Shown here in pieces: positions 51,896 through 61,059 of a stretch of 64,000 nucleotides of DNA. The stretch is taken from contig NZ_CP091285.1 in the NCBI RefSeq assembly GCF_021650975.2, positions 1,860,001 to 1,924,000 on the forward strand, in the 5' to 3' direction. This DNA is from Flavobacterium jumunjinense (lineage in GTDB: Bacteria > Bacteroidota > Bacteroidia > Flavobacteriales > Flavobacteriaceae). The position numbers and the translations under genes were made by a program. The notes under the pieces were generated by a model, which saw nothing but the letters and a program-made list of their open reading frames with translations, was not told where the DNA came from and ran no database searches. The number at the start of each line of letters is the position of its first letter. The first letter of the stretch is position 1.

Positions 51896-52240
51896 ATGAA
51901 AAATATAATAATCACAGCATCTTTATTAATCTCAAGTTTAATGTTTGCTCAAAAGGTAGAACCAAAGTTCGAAGCAGTTGATAATATGGTTAAGGCTACT
52001 TATTATCATGATAACGGTCAAGTGAAACAAGAAGGTTTCTATTTGGATGGAAAATTACATGGTGAATGGATTTCATATAATGAAAGTGGTGTTAAGCAGA
52101 CTATTGGTGAATATAATAAGGGAAATAAAGTTGGTAAATGGTTTTTCTGGAATACAGATAAATTAAGTGAAGTAGACTTTTCTGATAGTAGAATTGTAGC
52201 AATAAAAAAATGGTCTAGTGAAACATTAGTTAAAAACTAG
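51896..52240 (+). CDS. Secreted MORN-repeat protein (YwqK-like)
   Basis: A 114-residue protein with a signal peptide (SLLISSLMFAQ) and MORN_2 repeats typical of YwqK-type proteins: YYHDNGQVKQEGFYLDGKLH, GEWISYNESGVKQTIGEYNK and GNKVGKWFFWN. The database label 'toxin-antitoxin YwqK family antitoxin' is often given to such Bacteroidota proteins, but nothing nearby looks like a toxin and the protein is exported, so I give no antitoxin role. Its own promoter (51828-51859) and terminator (52262-52291) make it a single-gene unit. Function unknown. Confidence 0.75.
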   Translation: MKNIIITASLLISSLMFAQKVEPKFEAVDNMVKATYYHDNGQVKQEGFYLDGKLHGEWISYNESGVKQTIGEYNKGNKVGKWFFWNTDKLSEVDFSDSRIVAIKKWSSETLVKN

Positions 52241-52261
52241 ATTTCAATAAAAATTATAAAT

Positions 52262-52291
52262 AAAAAAGATGGTAAAATTTACCATCTTTTT
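52262..52291. terminator. Bidirectional terminator between convergent genes
   Basis: AAAAAAGATGGTAAA with its partner TTTACCATCTTTTTT at about 52262-52291, a stem with T-runs on both strands. It serves the MORN gene and the convergent sensor kinase gene. Confidence 0.8.
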
Positions 52292-52313
52292 TTGTTGAAG
52301 GTATTTTCTTTTT

Positions 52314-53465
52314 TTATAGGTTTTTATAATAGCTCACTTGTATTGTTGTTCCTTTTCCAATCTCAGAGGCAATAACTTTAATTCTCCCTTTGTGATAATC
52401 TTGAACAATTCTTTTTGTTAATGATAAACCTAGTCCCCAACCTCTTTTTTTAGTAGTAAAACCGGGTTCAAATATTTTATTGAATTGGTTTTTTGGAATT
52501 CCTTTTCCAGTGTCCGTAATCTTGATTTTTATAATATTTACATCATCAATGATGTTTATATCTAATTTCCCTTTTCCTTTCATGGCATCGATAGCATTTT
52601 TAACAAGATTTTCAATTGTCCAGCTGTGGAGTATTGGGTTGATGGGAATCTGTATAGGGTATTCAGGACCGGAGAAAGAAAAAACAACATGTTTGGAGGT
52701 TCTGGCTTTAAGATATTCGTAAGAGTTCTTAGTCTCATCAATAATATCTTTTATTTCAAGAACAGGTTCGCTACCAATTTTCGAAAAACGATCTGTAATG
52801 GTTTGCAAACGATTGATGTCTTTTTCAATTTCTTGAATGGTACTTTCTTCTACATTGTCTAATTTTAAAATTTCTAACCAACCAATTAATGAAGATAAAG
52901 GCGTGCCAATTTGATGAGCTGTCTCTTTTGCCATTCCTGCCCAAAGTTTATTTTGAGTAGCCATTTTTGTGGCTCTATAGAAATTGTATACTACAGCTCC
53001 AAATAAAATGATAATCAAAACTAAAGCAATTGGATAATATTTTAATTTGTTCAGTAATGGAGAATTTCCATAATATAATAGATGATAAGTGTCATCAGAA
53101 AGAGACATTTTAATTGGCATGTTTTCTGTTTTAATCTTATCAAAAAGCTTCTTTAATAAAATACTATCATTGGCAATCTCTTCTTCAATATTATTGTTGT
53201 TGAGTATAACGTTATCATTGTTAATAACAATCATAGGGTTTGTACTATTGGCGCTTATAATTTTAAACGGCAATTCAACATCGGTATATTCATTAGCATT
53301 AGCTAAGTTTTTTTGAGCATCCGCCCATAATTCAACTTTTAAACGTTCTTCGTTTTTAAAAATCTGAAAGAAAGTATAGGTGTTCCAAAGTATGATGATT
53401 ACAATTAGGAAGGAAGATAATATTATGAACCAACGTGTGATGTTTCTTTTTTCGTAAAATTGCAT
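52314..53465 (-). CDS. Membrane sensor histidine kinase
   Basis: A 383-residue kinase with an N-terminal membrane helix (RWFIILSSFLIVIIILWNTY, about 11-35), a small periplasmic domain (about 40-140), a second helix (YPIALVLIIILFGAVVYNFY) and a cytoplasmic kinase. The H-box is unusual in form but clear: AKETAHQIGTPLSSLIGWLE with H184; the HATPase part has NLVKNAIDAM, DTGKGIP and GWGLGLSLTKRI. No HAMP or receiver domain and no response regulator next to it. It faces the MORN gene across a bidirectional terminator and is divergent from the flavin reductase gene. Signal unknown. Confidence 0.88.
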   Translation of the reverse strand: MQFYEKRNITRWFIILSSFLIVIIILWNTYTFFQIFKNEERLKVELWADAQKNLANANEYTDVELPFKIISANSTNPMIVINNDNVILNNNNIEEEIANDSILLKKLFDKIKTENMPIKMSLSDDTYHLLYYGNSPLLNKLKYYPIALVLIIILFGAVVYNFYRATKMATQNKLWAGMAKETAHQIGTPLSSLIGWLEILKLDNVEESTIQEIEKDINRLQTITDRFSKIGSEPVLEIKDIIDETKNSYEYLKARTSKHVVFSFSGPEYPIQIPINPILHSWTIENLVKNAIDAMKGKGKLDINIIDDVNIIKIKITDTGKGIPKNQFNKIFEPGFTTKKRGWGLGLSLTKRIVQDYHKGRIKVIASEIGKGTTIQVSYYKNL

Positions 53466-53601
53466 AGGAAATATTTGTTAGTAAAAATACTAAAAAAAGT
53501 AATTAAGTATATAGGGATCTATTAATACTGAAACGTAATTATTAAAAACTTATTTTGTTTTTAATAGAAAAGAGAAGAATTTTATATAAATGCCTTTTCA
53601 A

Positions 53602-53632
53602 TTTGGGTTGAGATTAAAATTGTGTAATTTTG
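53602..53632 (+). promoter_or_regulatory. Promoter of the flavin reductase gene
   Basis: -33 TTTG (53602-53605) and -7 TAATTTTG (53625-53632), exact consensus, spaced by 19 bases, 17 bases before the ATG at 53649. Confidence 0.65.
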
Positions 53633-53648
53633 TAAAAATATTTTCAAA

Positions 53649-54524
53649 ATGATATCAATAGACCCAAAGGAAATAGCACCAGCAAAATTACAAGGATACC
53701 TTCAAGGAGCCGTTGCACCGAGACCAATTGCATTTGCAAGTACGCTCGATGAAAACGGAAATCCAAACTTGTCTCCTTTTAGTTTTTTTAATGTTTTTAG
53801 CTCTAATCCTCCAATTTTGATTTTTTCACCAGCAAGGAGAGTCAGAGATAATTCAATAAAACATACGTTAATCAATTCTAAAAGCACTAAAGAAGTTGTT
53901 ATTAATGTGGTTAATTATGATATTGTTCAGCAAATGTCATTATCAAGTACAGAATATCCAGATGGTGTAAATGAATTTGAAAAATCAGGTTTAACCATGG
54001 TTAAGTCGGATATTGTGAAACCATTTAGAGTAGCAGAAAGCCCTGTTCAGTTTGAATGCATAATTAATGAAGTTATAGCATTAGGAGATCAAGGTGGTGC
54101 TGGAAATTTAGTAGTTTGTGAAGTAGTTAAAATTCATATTAACGAAGCGGTTTTAGATGAAAATGGAACAATAGATCAACATAAAATTGATTTGGTTTCT
54201 AGAATGGGTGGAAATTGGTACAGTAGAGCTAATATGGGAATGTTTGAAGTTGAAAAACCTATTTCAACCTTAGGTATAGGTGTAGATGCAATTCCTGTAG
54301 AAGTTAAAGAGAGTAATGTTTTTACAGGTAATGATTTAGGAAAATTAGGAAATATTGAAGCAATTCCTTCTGAAGAAGAAATTACTATCTTTGCAAAAGA
54401 TAATTTTGAAATAAAAGCTGTTTTGAGCTCAGATGATGTATTGAAAAAGTATCAATTAGCCAAAAAATATTTAGATAATAACGATACTAAAAGTGCGTGG
54501 CAAGTACTTTTAGCAAAAAAATAA
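53649..54524 (+). CDS. Flavin reductase-family (FMN-binding) protein
   Basis: A 291-residue protein of the flavin reductase-like/FMN-binding split-barrel family. The N-terminus QGAVAPRPIAFASTLDENGN and NLSPFSFFNVFSSNPPI are the family's FMN-binding segments. A C-terminal extension of about 80 residues (from about residue 210) is beyond the core barrel, and its function is not clear. It probably binds FMN and reduces or transfers it, but the substrate is unknown. It starts a plus-strand run with DUF3127 (12 bases on). Confidence 0.85.
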   Translation: MISIDPKEIAPAKLQGYLQGAVAPRPIAFASTLDENGNPNLSPFSFFNVFSSNPPILIFSPARRVRDNSIKHTLINSKSTKEVVINVVNYDIVQQMSLSSTEYPDGVNEFEKSGLTMVKSDIVKPFRVAESPVQFECIINEVIALGDQGGAGNLVVCEVVKIHINEAVLDENGTIDQHKIDLVSRMGGNWYSRANMGMFEVEKPISTLGIGVDAIPVEVKESNVFTGNDLGKLGNIEAIPSEEEITIFAKDNFEIKAVLSSDDVLKKYQLAKKYLDNNDTKSAWQVLLAKK

Positions 54525-54536
54525 AATTTTTAAGAG

Positions 54537-54911
54537 ATGGAAGTAACAGGAAAAGTAAAGGTAATCAACCCGGTACAACAAATTAGTGCAACGTTTAAGA
54601 AAAGAGAGTTAGTTGTAACAACTGAAGAGCAATACCCTCAACATATAATGATTGAGTTTACTCAAGATAAAACAGATTTGTTGAATAACTATAATCAAGG
54701 AGAAGAAGTAAAAGTTTCTATCAATTTAAGAGGTAGAGAATGGGTTAATCCACAAGGAGAAACTAAATATTTTAATTCTATTCAAGGTTGGAGAATCGAA
54801 AAAATGCAATCAGAAGCTCCTTCAGGGCAAGTGCCACCTATGCCAGCTGCAGACGCTTTTGAACCTGCAACTAACTTTAATGAAGAAGAACACGACGATT
54901 TACCTTTTTAA
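54537..54911 (+). CDS. DUF3127 protein
   Basis: A 124-residue soluble protein of the DUF3127 family (EVTGKVKVINPVQQISATFK, then VSINLRGREWVNPQGETKYF). It resembles a small single-stranded-DNA-binding OB-fold protein, with an acidic, proline-containing tail ending EEEHDDLPF. That tail (DDLPF) resembles the acidic SSB C-terminal tip, which recruits repair proteins, so a DNA-binding role is a fair hypothesis, not shown. It follows the flavin reductase gene by 12 bases. Confidence 0.8.
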   Translation: MEVTGKVKVINPVQQISATFKKRELVVTTEEQYPQHIMIEFTQDKTDLLNNYNQGEEVKVSINLRGREWVNPQGETKYFNSIQGWRIEKMQSEAPSGQVPPMPAADAFEPATNFNEEEHDDLPF

Positions 54912-54943
54912 TCAAGAGAAAAGAGAATAGAATATAGAAAAAA

Positions 54944-54981
54944 GAAGTCATTCGATAATTAAAACTTATTTGAATGACTTC
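54944..54981 (+). terminator. Terminator-like hairpin after DUF3127
   Basis: Stem GAAGTCATTC (54944-54953) and GAATGACTTC (54972-54981) with an 18-base loop, followed by CTAATTTTT. The arms are nested in a longer imperfect inverted repeat of A/G-rich and T/C-rich flanks. Confidence 0.55.
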
Positions 54982-55044
54982 CTAATTTTTAGTACATTCT
55001 TCTATCTATTTTCTTTCATCTATATTCTTTTATCTTTTTTTTAA

Positions 55045-55680
55045 ATGTATTTTCTAACAAAAGACCTTTATTTCCCACCCGTTGAAGAAGCTTCACCTGA
55101 GGGTATTATTGCTATTGGAGGCGACTTATCTATTGAGCGATTACTGTTGGCATACAGAAGTGGTATTTTTCCTTGGTTTGAAGATGACGAACCTATAATG
55201 TGGTGGGCTCCAGAAGAGCGTATGGTGCTGCTTTTTGAAGATTTAAGAATAACCAAAAGTATGCGTAATGTTTTTAATAAAGAGGAGTTTAAAGTAACAT
55301 TTAATAAAGATTTTAGAGCAGTAATAACTAATTGTCAAGTAATAAAACGAGAAGGTCAAAATGGAACTTGGATAACCGAAGATATGGTGGAAGCTTATTG
55401 TAAACTACATGAATTAGGTTATGCTAAATCTGTTGAAGTTTGGCAAAATGAGGAACTAGTTGGCGGTTTGTATGGGGTAGATTTAGGTCATATTTTTTGT
55501 GGAGAAAGCATGTTTTCTAAAGTTTCCAACGCTAGTAAAGTTGCTTTTATAACGTTAGCACAAAAACTTCAAAAAGCAAATTACAGACTGATTGATTGCC
55601 AAGTTTATAATGATCATTTAGCCTCTTTAGGTTGTGTGGAAATTGATAGGGAAGATTTTATGATGGTTTTAAATTATTAA
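55045..55680 (+). CDS. aat: Leucyl/phenylalanyl-tRNA-protein transferase
   Basis: A 211-residue enzyme that adds Leu or Phe from tRNA to proteins with N-terminal Lys/Arg, marking them for ClpAP by the N-end rule. Family motifs: RSGIFPWFEDDEPIMWWAPE near the N-terminus, GTWITEDMVEAYCKLHELGY, SVEVWQNEELVGGLYGV and FCGESMFSKVSNASK. Length is somewhat short but typical for Bacteroidota. The start ATG at 55045 follows a T-rich leader. Confidence 0.93.
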   Translation: MYFLTKDLYFPPVEEASPEGIIAIGGDLSIERLLLAYRSGIFPWFEDDEPIMWWAPEERMVLLFEDLRITKSMRNVFNKEEFKVTFNKDFRAVITNCQVIKREGQNGTWITEDMVEAYCKLHELGYAKSVEVWQNEELVGGLYGVDLGHIFCGESMFSKVSNASKVAFITLAQKLQKANYRLIDCQVYNDHLASLGCVEIDREDFMMVLNY

Positions 55681-55712
55681 TTGTGTAGTTTTATACTTTA
55701 ATATAAGTTAAA

Positions 55713-58130
55713 ATGAAGTCTTACCTATTGCTATTGTTCTCTATTTTATCCTTTGGACAAACGTCTATAAAAGGAGATCTTAAATATTTAGAAAGTAATG
55801 ATTATTCCTTCTTAAATAAAATATTAGAAAACAAACGAATCGTTTTATTAGGTGAACAGTCACATGGAGATGGTGCTACTTTTGATGAAAAAGTTGAGAT
55901 TATCAAATATTTACATGAAAAACTAGGATTCAATACTATTGCTTTTGAAGGTGGTTTCTATGATAATTACAAAGCGAGTCAGCTTTTTTTGAACAAAAAA
56001 GAGAATAGTAGTATCTATAATGAATCTATTTTTTCAATTTGGTCAGACACACAATCTTTCCAAGACTTATTTCTTTATATTGAAGAGAGAGCCAAAAATA
56101 AAGATACCATAAGAATTACTGGTTTTGATTGCCAAGAAGGAGTTCTGTTTGAGAAATATTTTATATCCGATTTAAAAACAATTTTTGCTTCAAGGAAAAT
56201 AAAAGTAAGTCCTTTACAAATTGAAAAAATAGAAAAAGCCTTTGTTTATCGAGATTTAGATCTAATTGCTTTTAGTAAAACTGATTCAATTTCTTTATAT
56301 AAGGATTTTGATTATATTGTAGGTGCATTTGAAAAAATGACTACTTTAACTTTGCATGAAAAAATCATTCAACAAGTTTTTAAAAGTAGTTTAGCCAACG
56401 TGAATTTTGAAATCGCTCAAATTCAAAAACAAAAAATAGCCGTTCAAAACCCAAGAGACGAGCAAATGGCTCAAAATTTTATTTTTTTAGCAGAAACCTA
56501 TCCAAAAGAAAAAATTATAGGTTGGGGCGCTTCTTATCATTTTGCGAAAGAAATAAGCAATTTAGAAATAGATACGCTTACAGAAGACTATTTTAGTCAA
56601 CAATCCGATTTAGAAAAGAAAGCAACAGGTTATACTGATTATAAAAAAGGAGAAGGAAAGCAACTTCTTGAAGGAGGTGTTCCAATGGGTAAGTTGTTGA
56701 AGGAACATTTTAAAGAAAAAATGTATACCATTGCTTTTTCATCTTACGAAGGTAATTATGGTATAGTAAATTCCAATACTTATCCTATTTTAACACCACC
56801 AGAAAATAGTATTGAAAAGCAACTTTCAAATCAGGATAAAGCTTTTTTTGAGTTTGATGACGAAAAGAAGGAGTCTTTCTATTGTTTAGCTTTAGGAAAT
56901 ATGCCTATTAAAGGTAATTGGCAAACTAATTTTGATGCTTTAGTTTTCATTAAAAAATCGTATCAACCTTCAGTAAGAAAATATAATGAAAGTGATTTTA
57001 AGAAAGGTAGTTTTTCTGGTTTTATTGCCAAAGGATATGTTTTTGATAAAGAAACTAATTTGCCTATCAATACTGTAGAAGTAGTTTGGGGAAACAATGA
57101 GAAAGCAACTCTTACAAAAGAAAATGGTTCTTTTGAGTTTATTATTGACACTTCCGATTTAACTAAGTTTTTAAAAGTGAATGCTTTTGGATACGCTTCC
57201 GATTCTATTCAGGTAAACCTAGAAAAAAAAAGCTATGAATTCAAACTCAATAAAAGTAAACTAGGAGGAATTGTTCTTGATGAAGTAGTTTTGAATTCTG
57301 ATAAAAAGGAACTAATTGCCATTAATATTATTAAAAAAGCGAAATCACAACTAAAAGAAAACTATTATCAAAAAGGATACAATCAAACGTTTTATTACAA
57401 ACAAAATAGCATTAAAAATGAAGAAGAAACCATAAAAGACGAAGCTATTATTACATTTTATAATCCGAAAGGAATAAATAGTGGTAACGATAAGGTTTAT
57501 GGTAAGGTTGACAAGTTAAAAAAAACGCCCAATAAAGAGGAGAAATATACTTTTACTGGAGCTTTTGGTTTGATTTCTCTTTGGAATAGAGAGCTCATCA
57601 CGATAAAGTCAAATCCTTTATATAGAACTAATTCTTATACTTACACGAAAGAAGGTTTTGAAACTATAAAAGGAAAGAAAGCTTACAAAATTCATTTTAA
57701 AAATACTTCTCCAGGTTCTTATTCAACAGGATATGGTTATCCAGCACCAAAAAGTTCATCGGGTTACTTATATATAGATTGTGACTCTTTTGCAGTATTG
57801 AAATATGAGCATAGTGTGGAAAGAGCACCTTTTGATTTGAAAGACGATTCCAATAGAACGGTTTCCTATTCACATACAATTTCGGAAACGTATCAATATA
57901 ATAATGGATTTTATTTTATTGATGAATTAACAGAGACTCAAAAAAACAACATTACATCAACTATTGATGAGCACTATTTAATGATTACTTATACTAAAAC
58001 TACATTAAAATCTACTGGTTTAGAGGTGAAAAATTTAGAAGTAATTAAAGAACCATTAAAGCTGAATTTTGGAGCTAGCACCACTTTCAATGAAGATTTA
58101 GTGTTTTGGGAATCGATGAAGAATTTTTAA
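55713..58130 (+). CDS. Secreted erythromycin-esterase-like protein with carboxypeptidase-regulatory-like domain
   Basis: An 805-residue secreted protein: signal peptide (LLLLFSILSFGQ), then an erythromycin-esterase/EreA-like domain (about 25-410) with LLGEQSHGDGATFDEK (E48, H51) and IAFEGGFYDNYKAS. A carboxypeptidase-regulatory-like beta domain follows (about 430-515; GYVFDKETNLPINTVEVVW). The C-terminal 290 residues (DEVVLNSDKKELIAINIIKK onward) are of a type seen in Bacteroidota surface proteins. EreA-like domains in this phylum usually have no proven macrolide activity, so resistance should not be assumed. It follows aat by 32 bases and a small membrane gene follows by 12. Confidence 0.82.
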   Translation: MKSYLLLLFSILSFGQTSIKGDLKYLESNDYSFLNKILENKRIVLLGEQSHGDGATFDEKVEIIKYLHEKLGFNTIAFEGGFYDNYKASQLFLNKKENSSIYNESIFSIWSDTQSFQDLFLYIEERAKNKDTIRITGFDCQEGVLFEKYFISDLKTIFASRKIKVSPLQIEKIEKAFVYRDLDLIAFSKTDSISLYKDFDYIVGAFEKMTTLTLHEKIIQQVFKSSLANVNFEIAQIQKQKIAVQNPRDEQMAQNFIFLAETYPKEKIIGWGASYHFAKEISNLEIDTLTEDYFSQQSDLEKKATGYTDYKKGEGKQLLEGGVPMGKLLKEHFKEKMYTIAFSSYEGNYGIVNSNTYPILTPPENSIEKQLSNQDKAFFEFDDEKKESFYCLALGNMPIKGNWQTNFDALVFIKKSYQPSVRKYNESDFKKGSFSGFIAKGYVFDKETNLPINTVEVVWGNNEKATLTKENGSFEFIIDTSDLTKFLKVNAFGYASDSIQVNLEKKSYEFKLNKSKLGGIVLDEVVLNSDKKELIAINIIKKAKSQLKENYYQKGYNQTFYYKQNSIKNEEETIKDEAIITFYNPKGINSGNDKVYGKVDKLKKTPNKEEKYTFTGAFGLISLWNRELITIKSNPLYRTNSYTYTKEGFETIKGKKAYKIHFKNTSPGSYSTGYGYPAPKSSSGYLYIDCDSFAVLKYEHSVERAPFDLKDDSNRTVSYSHTISETYQYNNGFYFIDELTETQKNNITSTIDEHYLMITYTKTTLKSTGLEVKNLEVIKEPLKLNFGASTTFNEDLVFWESMKNF

Positions 58131-58142
58131 TTACAGTAAATT

Positions 58143-58343
58143 ATGATAGTTTTTTTAACGGGTGATATTTCGGGTTTACTACTTTCATTATTACTATTAT
58201 CCTTAGTAATAGGATTGATTGTATTTGTGATTATAAACTTTTTTATAAAAAATAAAGTACGATTTATTTGGAAGTTACTTTTCATTATTGTCTTTATTTT
58301 CTTCTTGTTTGTCTTGCTATTAAGAAGGGTTAGTTCTTTTTAA
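58143..58343 (+). CDS. Small two-helix membrane protein
   Basis: A 66-residue protein with two hydrophobic helices (LSLLLLSLVIGLIVFVIINF and WKLLFIIVFIFFLFVLLLRR) separated by a short basic loop. No known family recognised. It starts 12 bases after the erythromycin-esterase-like gene, and its last 4 bases overlap the end of the convergent thiF gene. The hydrophobic pattern and position support a real gene, but evidence is thin. Confidence 0.55.
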   Translation: MIVFLTGDISGLLLSLLLLSLVIGLIVFVIINFFIKNKVRFIWKLLFIIVFIFFLFVLLLRRVSSF

Positions 58344-59050
58344 AACTTCAACTTAATAAAACTCCATTCTAAAGTATTGAAAATAATCAGTTCATTGGTT
58401 AAACAAGGTAAATTAGTAATAATTTTTAAGGTTTCGTGAGCCATCATAGTGCCAATTATTCCTGGCAATGTTCCTAAAACACCATTTAAACTGCAATTCG
58501 GGACATCCTCGGGATTGGGTGGTACTGGAAATAAATCGCGAAGGTTTTTACTGCCTTTGTTATTAAAAACTGCAATTTGCCCCTCAAATTTTAAAATACT
58601 TCCATAAATTAAAGGTTTGCCCAATTTTACACATGTATCGTTAACCAAGTAACGAGTGGCAAAATTATCGCAACCATCTATAATTATGTCAAATTGAGAA
58701 AGTATGCTTTCGCAATTATCACTAGTTATTTTTTCTTCAAACGGAATGTAATTGATTGCTGGATTCAGTTTTTTTAATACCTCTGAAGCGGTAGTTGTTT
58801 TTGGTAGTTCGATGTGGTTTTCGTTATATAAAACTTGTCGGTGTAAATTAGATAATTCTACGAAGTCAAAATCTACTATGCCAATTGTTCCAACACCAGA
58901 AGTTGTTAAATATTGTAATATTGGACAACCTAAGCCACCAGCACCAATTACTAAAACTTTAGCATTTTTTATTTTTTCTTGTCCTTCGTTACCAATTTCA
59001 GGCAACAACATGGGTTTCGTATAACGTAAATAATCTTGAATACTAAGCAT
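58340..59050 (-). CDS. thiF: ThiF/HesA/MoeB-family adenylyltransferase
   Basis: A 236-residue E1-like protein: nucleotide motif VIGAGGLGCP (36-41), FDFVELSNLHRQVLY with the conserved Asp and Arg, IDGCDNFATRYLVND, and the candidate catalytic cysteine in DVPNCSLNGVLG. In the thiamine operon it adenylates the C-terminus of the ThiS sulfur carrier, which would be needed with thiG and thiH next to it. It lies last in the operon, 39 bases downstream of thiH. No rhodanese domain is fused. Its 3' end overlaps the convergent small membrane gene by 4 bases. Confidence 0.88.
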   Translation of the reverse strand: MLSIQDYLRYTKPMLLPEIGNEGQEKIKNAKVLVIGAGGLGCPILQYLTTSGVGTIGIVDFDFVELSNLHRQVLYNENHIELPKTTTASEVLKKLNPAINYIPFEEKITSDNCESILSQFDIIIDGCDNFATRYLVNDTCVKLGKPLIYGSILKFEGQIAVFNNKGSKNLRDLFPVPPNPEDVPNCSLNGVLGTLPGIIGTMMAHETLKIITNLPCLTNELIIFNTLEWSFIKLKF

Positions 59051-59089
59051 TGTTTACTCTTAATTTATAATTTCTTTAAATTCACATTT

Positions 59090-60235
59090 TTAAAACTTTT
59101 CCACTTCATAACTTTCGACTTTATGACCAAATGTCCTATCCCAATCTTTCCAAACAGGTTCGTATCCTTTTTGACGAATAATAGTTGCTATTTCATCAGC
59201 CGAACGTTCATCACTGGTTTCAAATTGTTCTAAGGATTGTTTGTCCACACTATAACCGCCTGGATTTGTTTTGGAACCAGCACTCATGGTTGTTGTTCCA
59301 ATGGGAATAATATTGTCTCTGAATTTCTCGTTTTCTCTTGTGGAAACAGAAATTTCTATATCAGGATTCCAAATGCGATAAGCACAAATTAATTGGGTTA
59401 AATCCTTGTCGTCCATAATAAAATTAGGTTCAATAATGCCTTCAGCTGGGCGAAGCCTTGGAAAGGAAACAGAATATTTACTTTGCCAATAGGTTTTTTG
59501 TAAATAGTCCAAATGTAGTGCGTTGAAAAAACTATCGGTTCTCCAGTTTTCTAATCCTAACAAAACACCTAATCCAATTTTATGAATACCTGCTTTTCCA
59601 ACGCGATCTGGTGTGTCTAAACGATAGTCAAAATTTGATTTTTTCCCTTTTGGGTGGTATTTTTTATACACTTCTTCATGATAGGTTTCTTGATATACCA
59701 AAACGGTATGCACACCAGCATTGTGTAAAGCCACATATTCTTCTTCCTCTAGTGGTTGTACTTCGACTGAAATATTAGCAAAGTGTTTTTGAATAATTGT
59801 TATTGCATTTAAGAAATAATTGATGTTTACCGTATAGTTCGCTTCTCCTGTAACCAATAGAACATGATCAAAACCAGCTTCTTTTAGTACTTTTATCTCT
59901 TCTTTTATCTCTTTATCATTTAGCGTTTTTCGTTTGATTTTATTGTCTAAACTAAAACCGCAATAGGTGCAAATGTTTTGACATTCATTACTCAAATACA
60001 TAGGAGCATACATTTGAATGGTTTTTCCAAAGCGTTGCTTTGTAAGTACATGACTTTTTTGTGCCATGACTTCCAAATAATTTTGAGCCACTGGAGAAAT
60101 TAAATTTAAAAAATCATCGACTGTACATTTGTTTTTGGAAAGACTTTGTTCCACTTCTTTAGCAGTTACAGAATAGATTTTTTCTTGAATAGAATTCCAA
60201 TCGTATTTTTTGAATATTTCGTTGAATGTGTTCAT
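59090..60235 (-). CDS. thiH: 2-iminoacetate synthase (tyrosine lyase)
   Basis: A 381-residue radical-SAM enzyme that splits tyrosine into 2-iminoacetate and p-cresol for the thiazole of thiamine. The CxxxCxxC motif C85-x3-C89-x2-C92 (NECQNICTYCGFS) is complete, and the BATS-type C-terminal part is intact (PGGYSVDKQSLEQFE). Use of ThiH rather than glycine oxidase ThiO marks the tyrosine-dependent route. It lies 53 bases downstream of thiG, the largest gap in the operon, and upstream of thiF. Confidence 0.95.
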   Translation of the reverse strand: MNTFNEIFKKYDWNSIQEKIYSVTAKEVEQSLSKNKCTVDDFLNLISPVAQNYLEVMAQKSHVLTKQRFGKTIQMYAPMYLSNECQNICTYCGFSLDNKIKRKTLNDKEIKEEIKVLKEAGFDHVLLVTGEANYTVNINYFLNAITIIQKHFANISVEVQPLEEEEYVALHNAGVHTVLVYQETYHEEVYKKYHPKGKKSNFDYRLDTPDRVGKAGIHKIGLGVLLGLENWRTDSFFNALHLDYLQKTYWQSKYSVSFPRLRPAEGIIEPNFIMDDKDLTQLICAYRIWNPDIEISVSTRENEKFRDNIIPIGTTTMSAGSKTNPGGYSVDKQSLEQFETSDERSADEIATIIRQKGYEPVWKDWDRTFGHKVESYEVEKF

Positions 60236-60288
60236 GTTATTTTGTTCATAATAGGAGATTAATTACTTTTTACTAATCACTAAGGACT

Positions 60289-61059
60289 CTATTCATTTAA
60301 AAAAGCAGTTAACGGACTTGATGCTTGTGCGAAACTAGAAACCGAACCCAATTGCGCTTCATATGCTTTTCGACCAGCAATTACTGCTTCTTTAAAAGCT
60401 TCTGCCATTAATCTTGGATTTTGTGCAACAGCAATTGCTGTATTTACTAAAACTGCGTCTGCACCAATTTCCATGGCTTTTGCAGCATCAGAAGGAGCAC
60501 CAATTCCGGCATCAATAATGACAGGAACTTTACTTTGTTCGATAATAATCTCTAAAAAATCAATTGTTTTTAGTCCTTTGTTACTTCCTATGGGTGAACC
60601 CAATGGCATAACTGCTGCTGTGCCAACTTCTTCTAAACGTTTGCATAAAACCGGGTCGGCATGAATGTAAGGTAATATTATAAAACCTAGTTTGGCTAAT
60701 TCTTCTGTTGCCTTTAAGGTTTCAATAGGATCGGGTAATAAATATTTGGGATCGGGATGAATTTCTAATTTTAAAAAGTTGGTTTCAAAAGCTTCTCTGG
60801 CTAATTGGGCTGCAAAAACTGCTTCTTTCGCATTTCGAGCACCAGAAGTATTTGGTAATAAATTGATATTGGGATGTTTTAAATGGGAAAGAATAGCGTC
60901 TGTTTCGGTTTCAAAATCGACACGTTTTAAGGCTACTGTGACCAATTCGCTTTCCGAAGCCAAAACTGCTTCTTCCATTTGTTGGTTGGAACCAAATTTT
61001 CCTGTTCCTAAAAACAAACGAGAAGTAAAAGTGGTATCTGAAATTTTAAATGTTGACAT
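60289..61059 (-). CDS. thiG: Thiazole synthase
   Basis: A 256-residue TIM-barrel enzyme that forms the thiazole phosphate from 1-deoxy-D-xylulose 5-phosphate, 2-iminoacetate and ThiS-thiocarboxylate. Typical segments: [29 protein letters not shown] (with the Schiff-base lysine region), [20 protein letters not shown] and [20 protein letters not shown]. Length is typical. It overlaps thiE by 14 bases and precedes thiH. Confidence 0.95.
   Translation of the reverse strand: MSTFKISDTTFTSRLFLGTGKFGSNQQMEEAVLASESELVTVALKRVDFETETDAILSHLKHPNINLLPNTSGARNAKEAVFAAQLAREAFETNFLKLEIHPDPKYLLPDPIETLKATEELAKLGFIILPYIHADPVLCKRLEEVGTAAVMPLGSPIGSNKGLKTIDFLEIIIEQSKVPVIIDAGIGAPSDAAKAMEIGADAVLVNTAIAVAQNPRLMAEAFKEAVIAGRKAYEAQLGSVSSFAQASSPLTAFLNE

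Noticed and set aside
51896..52240. Toxin-antitoxin antitoxin (YwqK label)
   Set aside because: No toxin gene nearby, an export signal is present, and the gene has its own promoter and terminator.
55713..58130. Macrolide-resistance gene
   Set aside because: EreA-like domains are common in Bacteroidota surface proteins without shown macrolide activity; the fusion and export signal argue against it.
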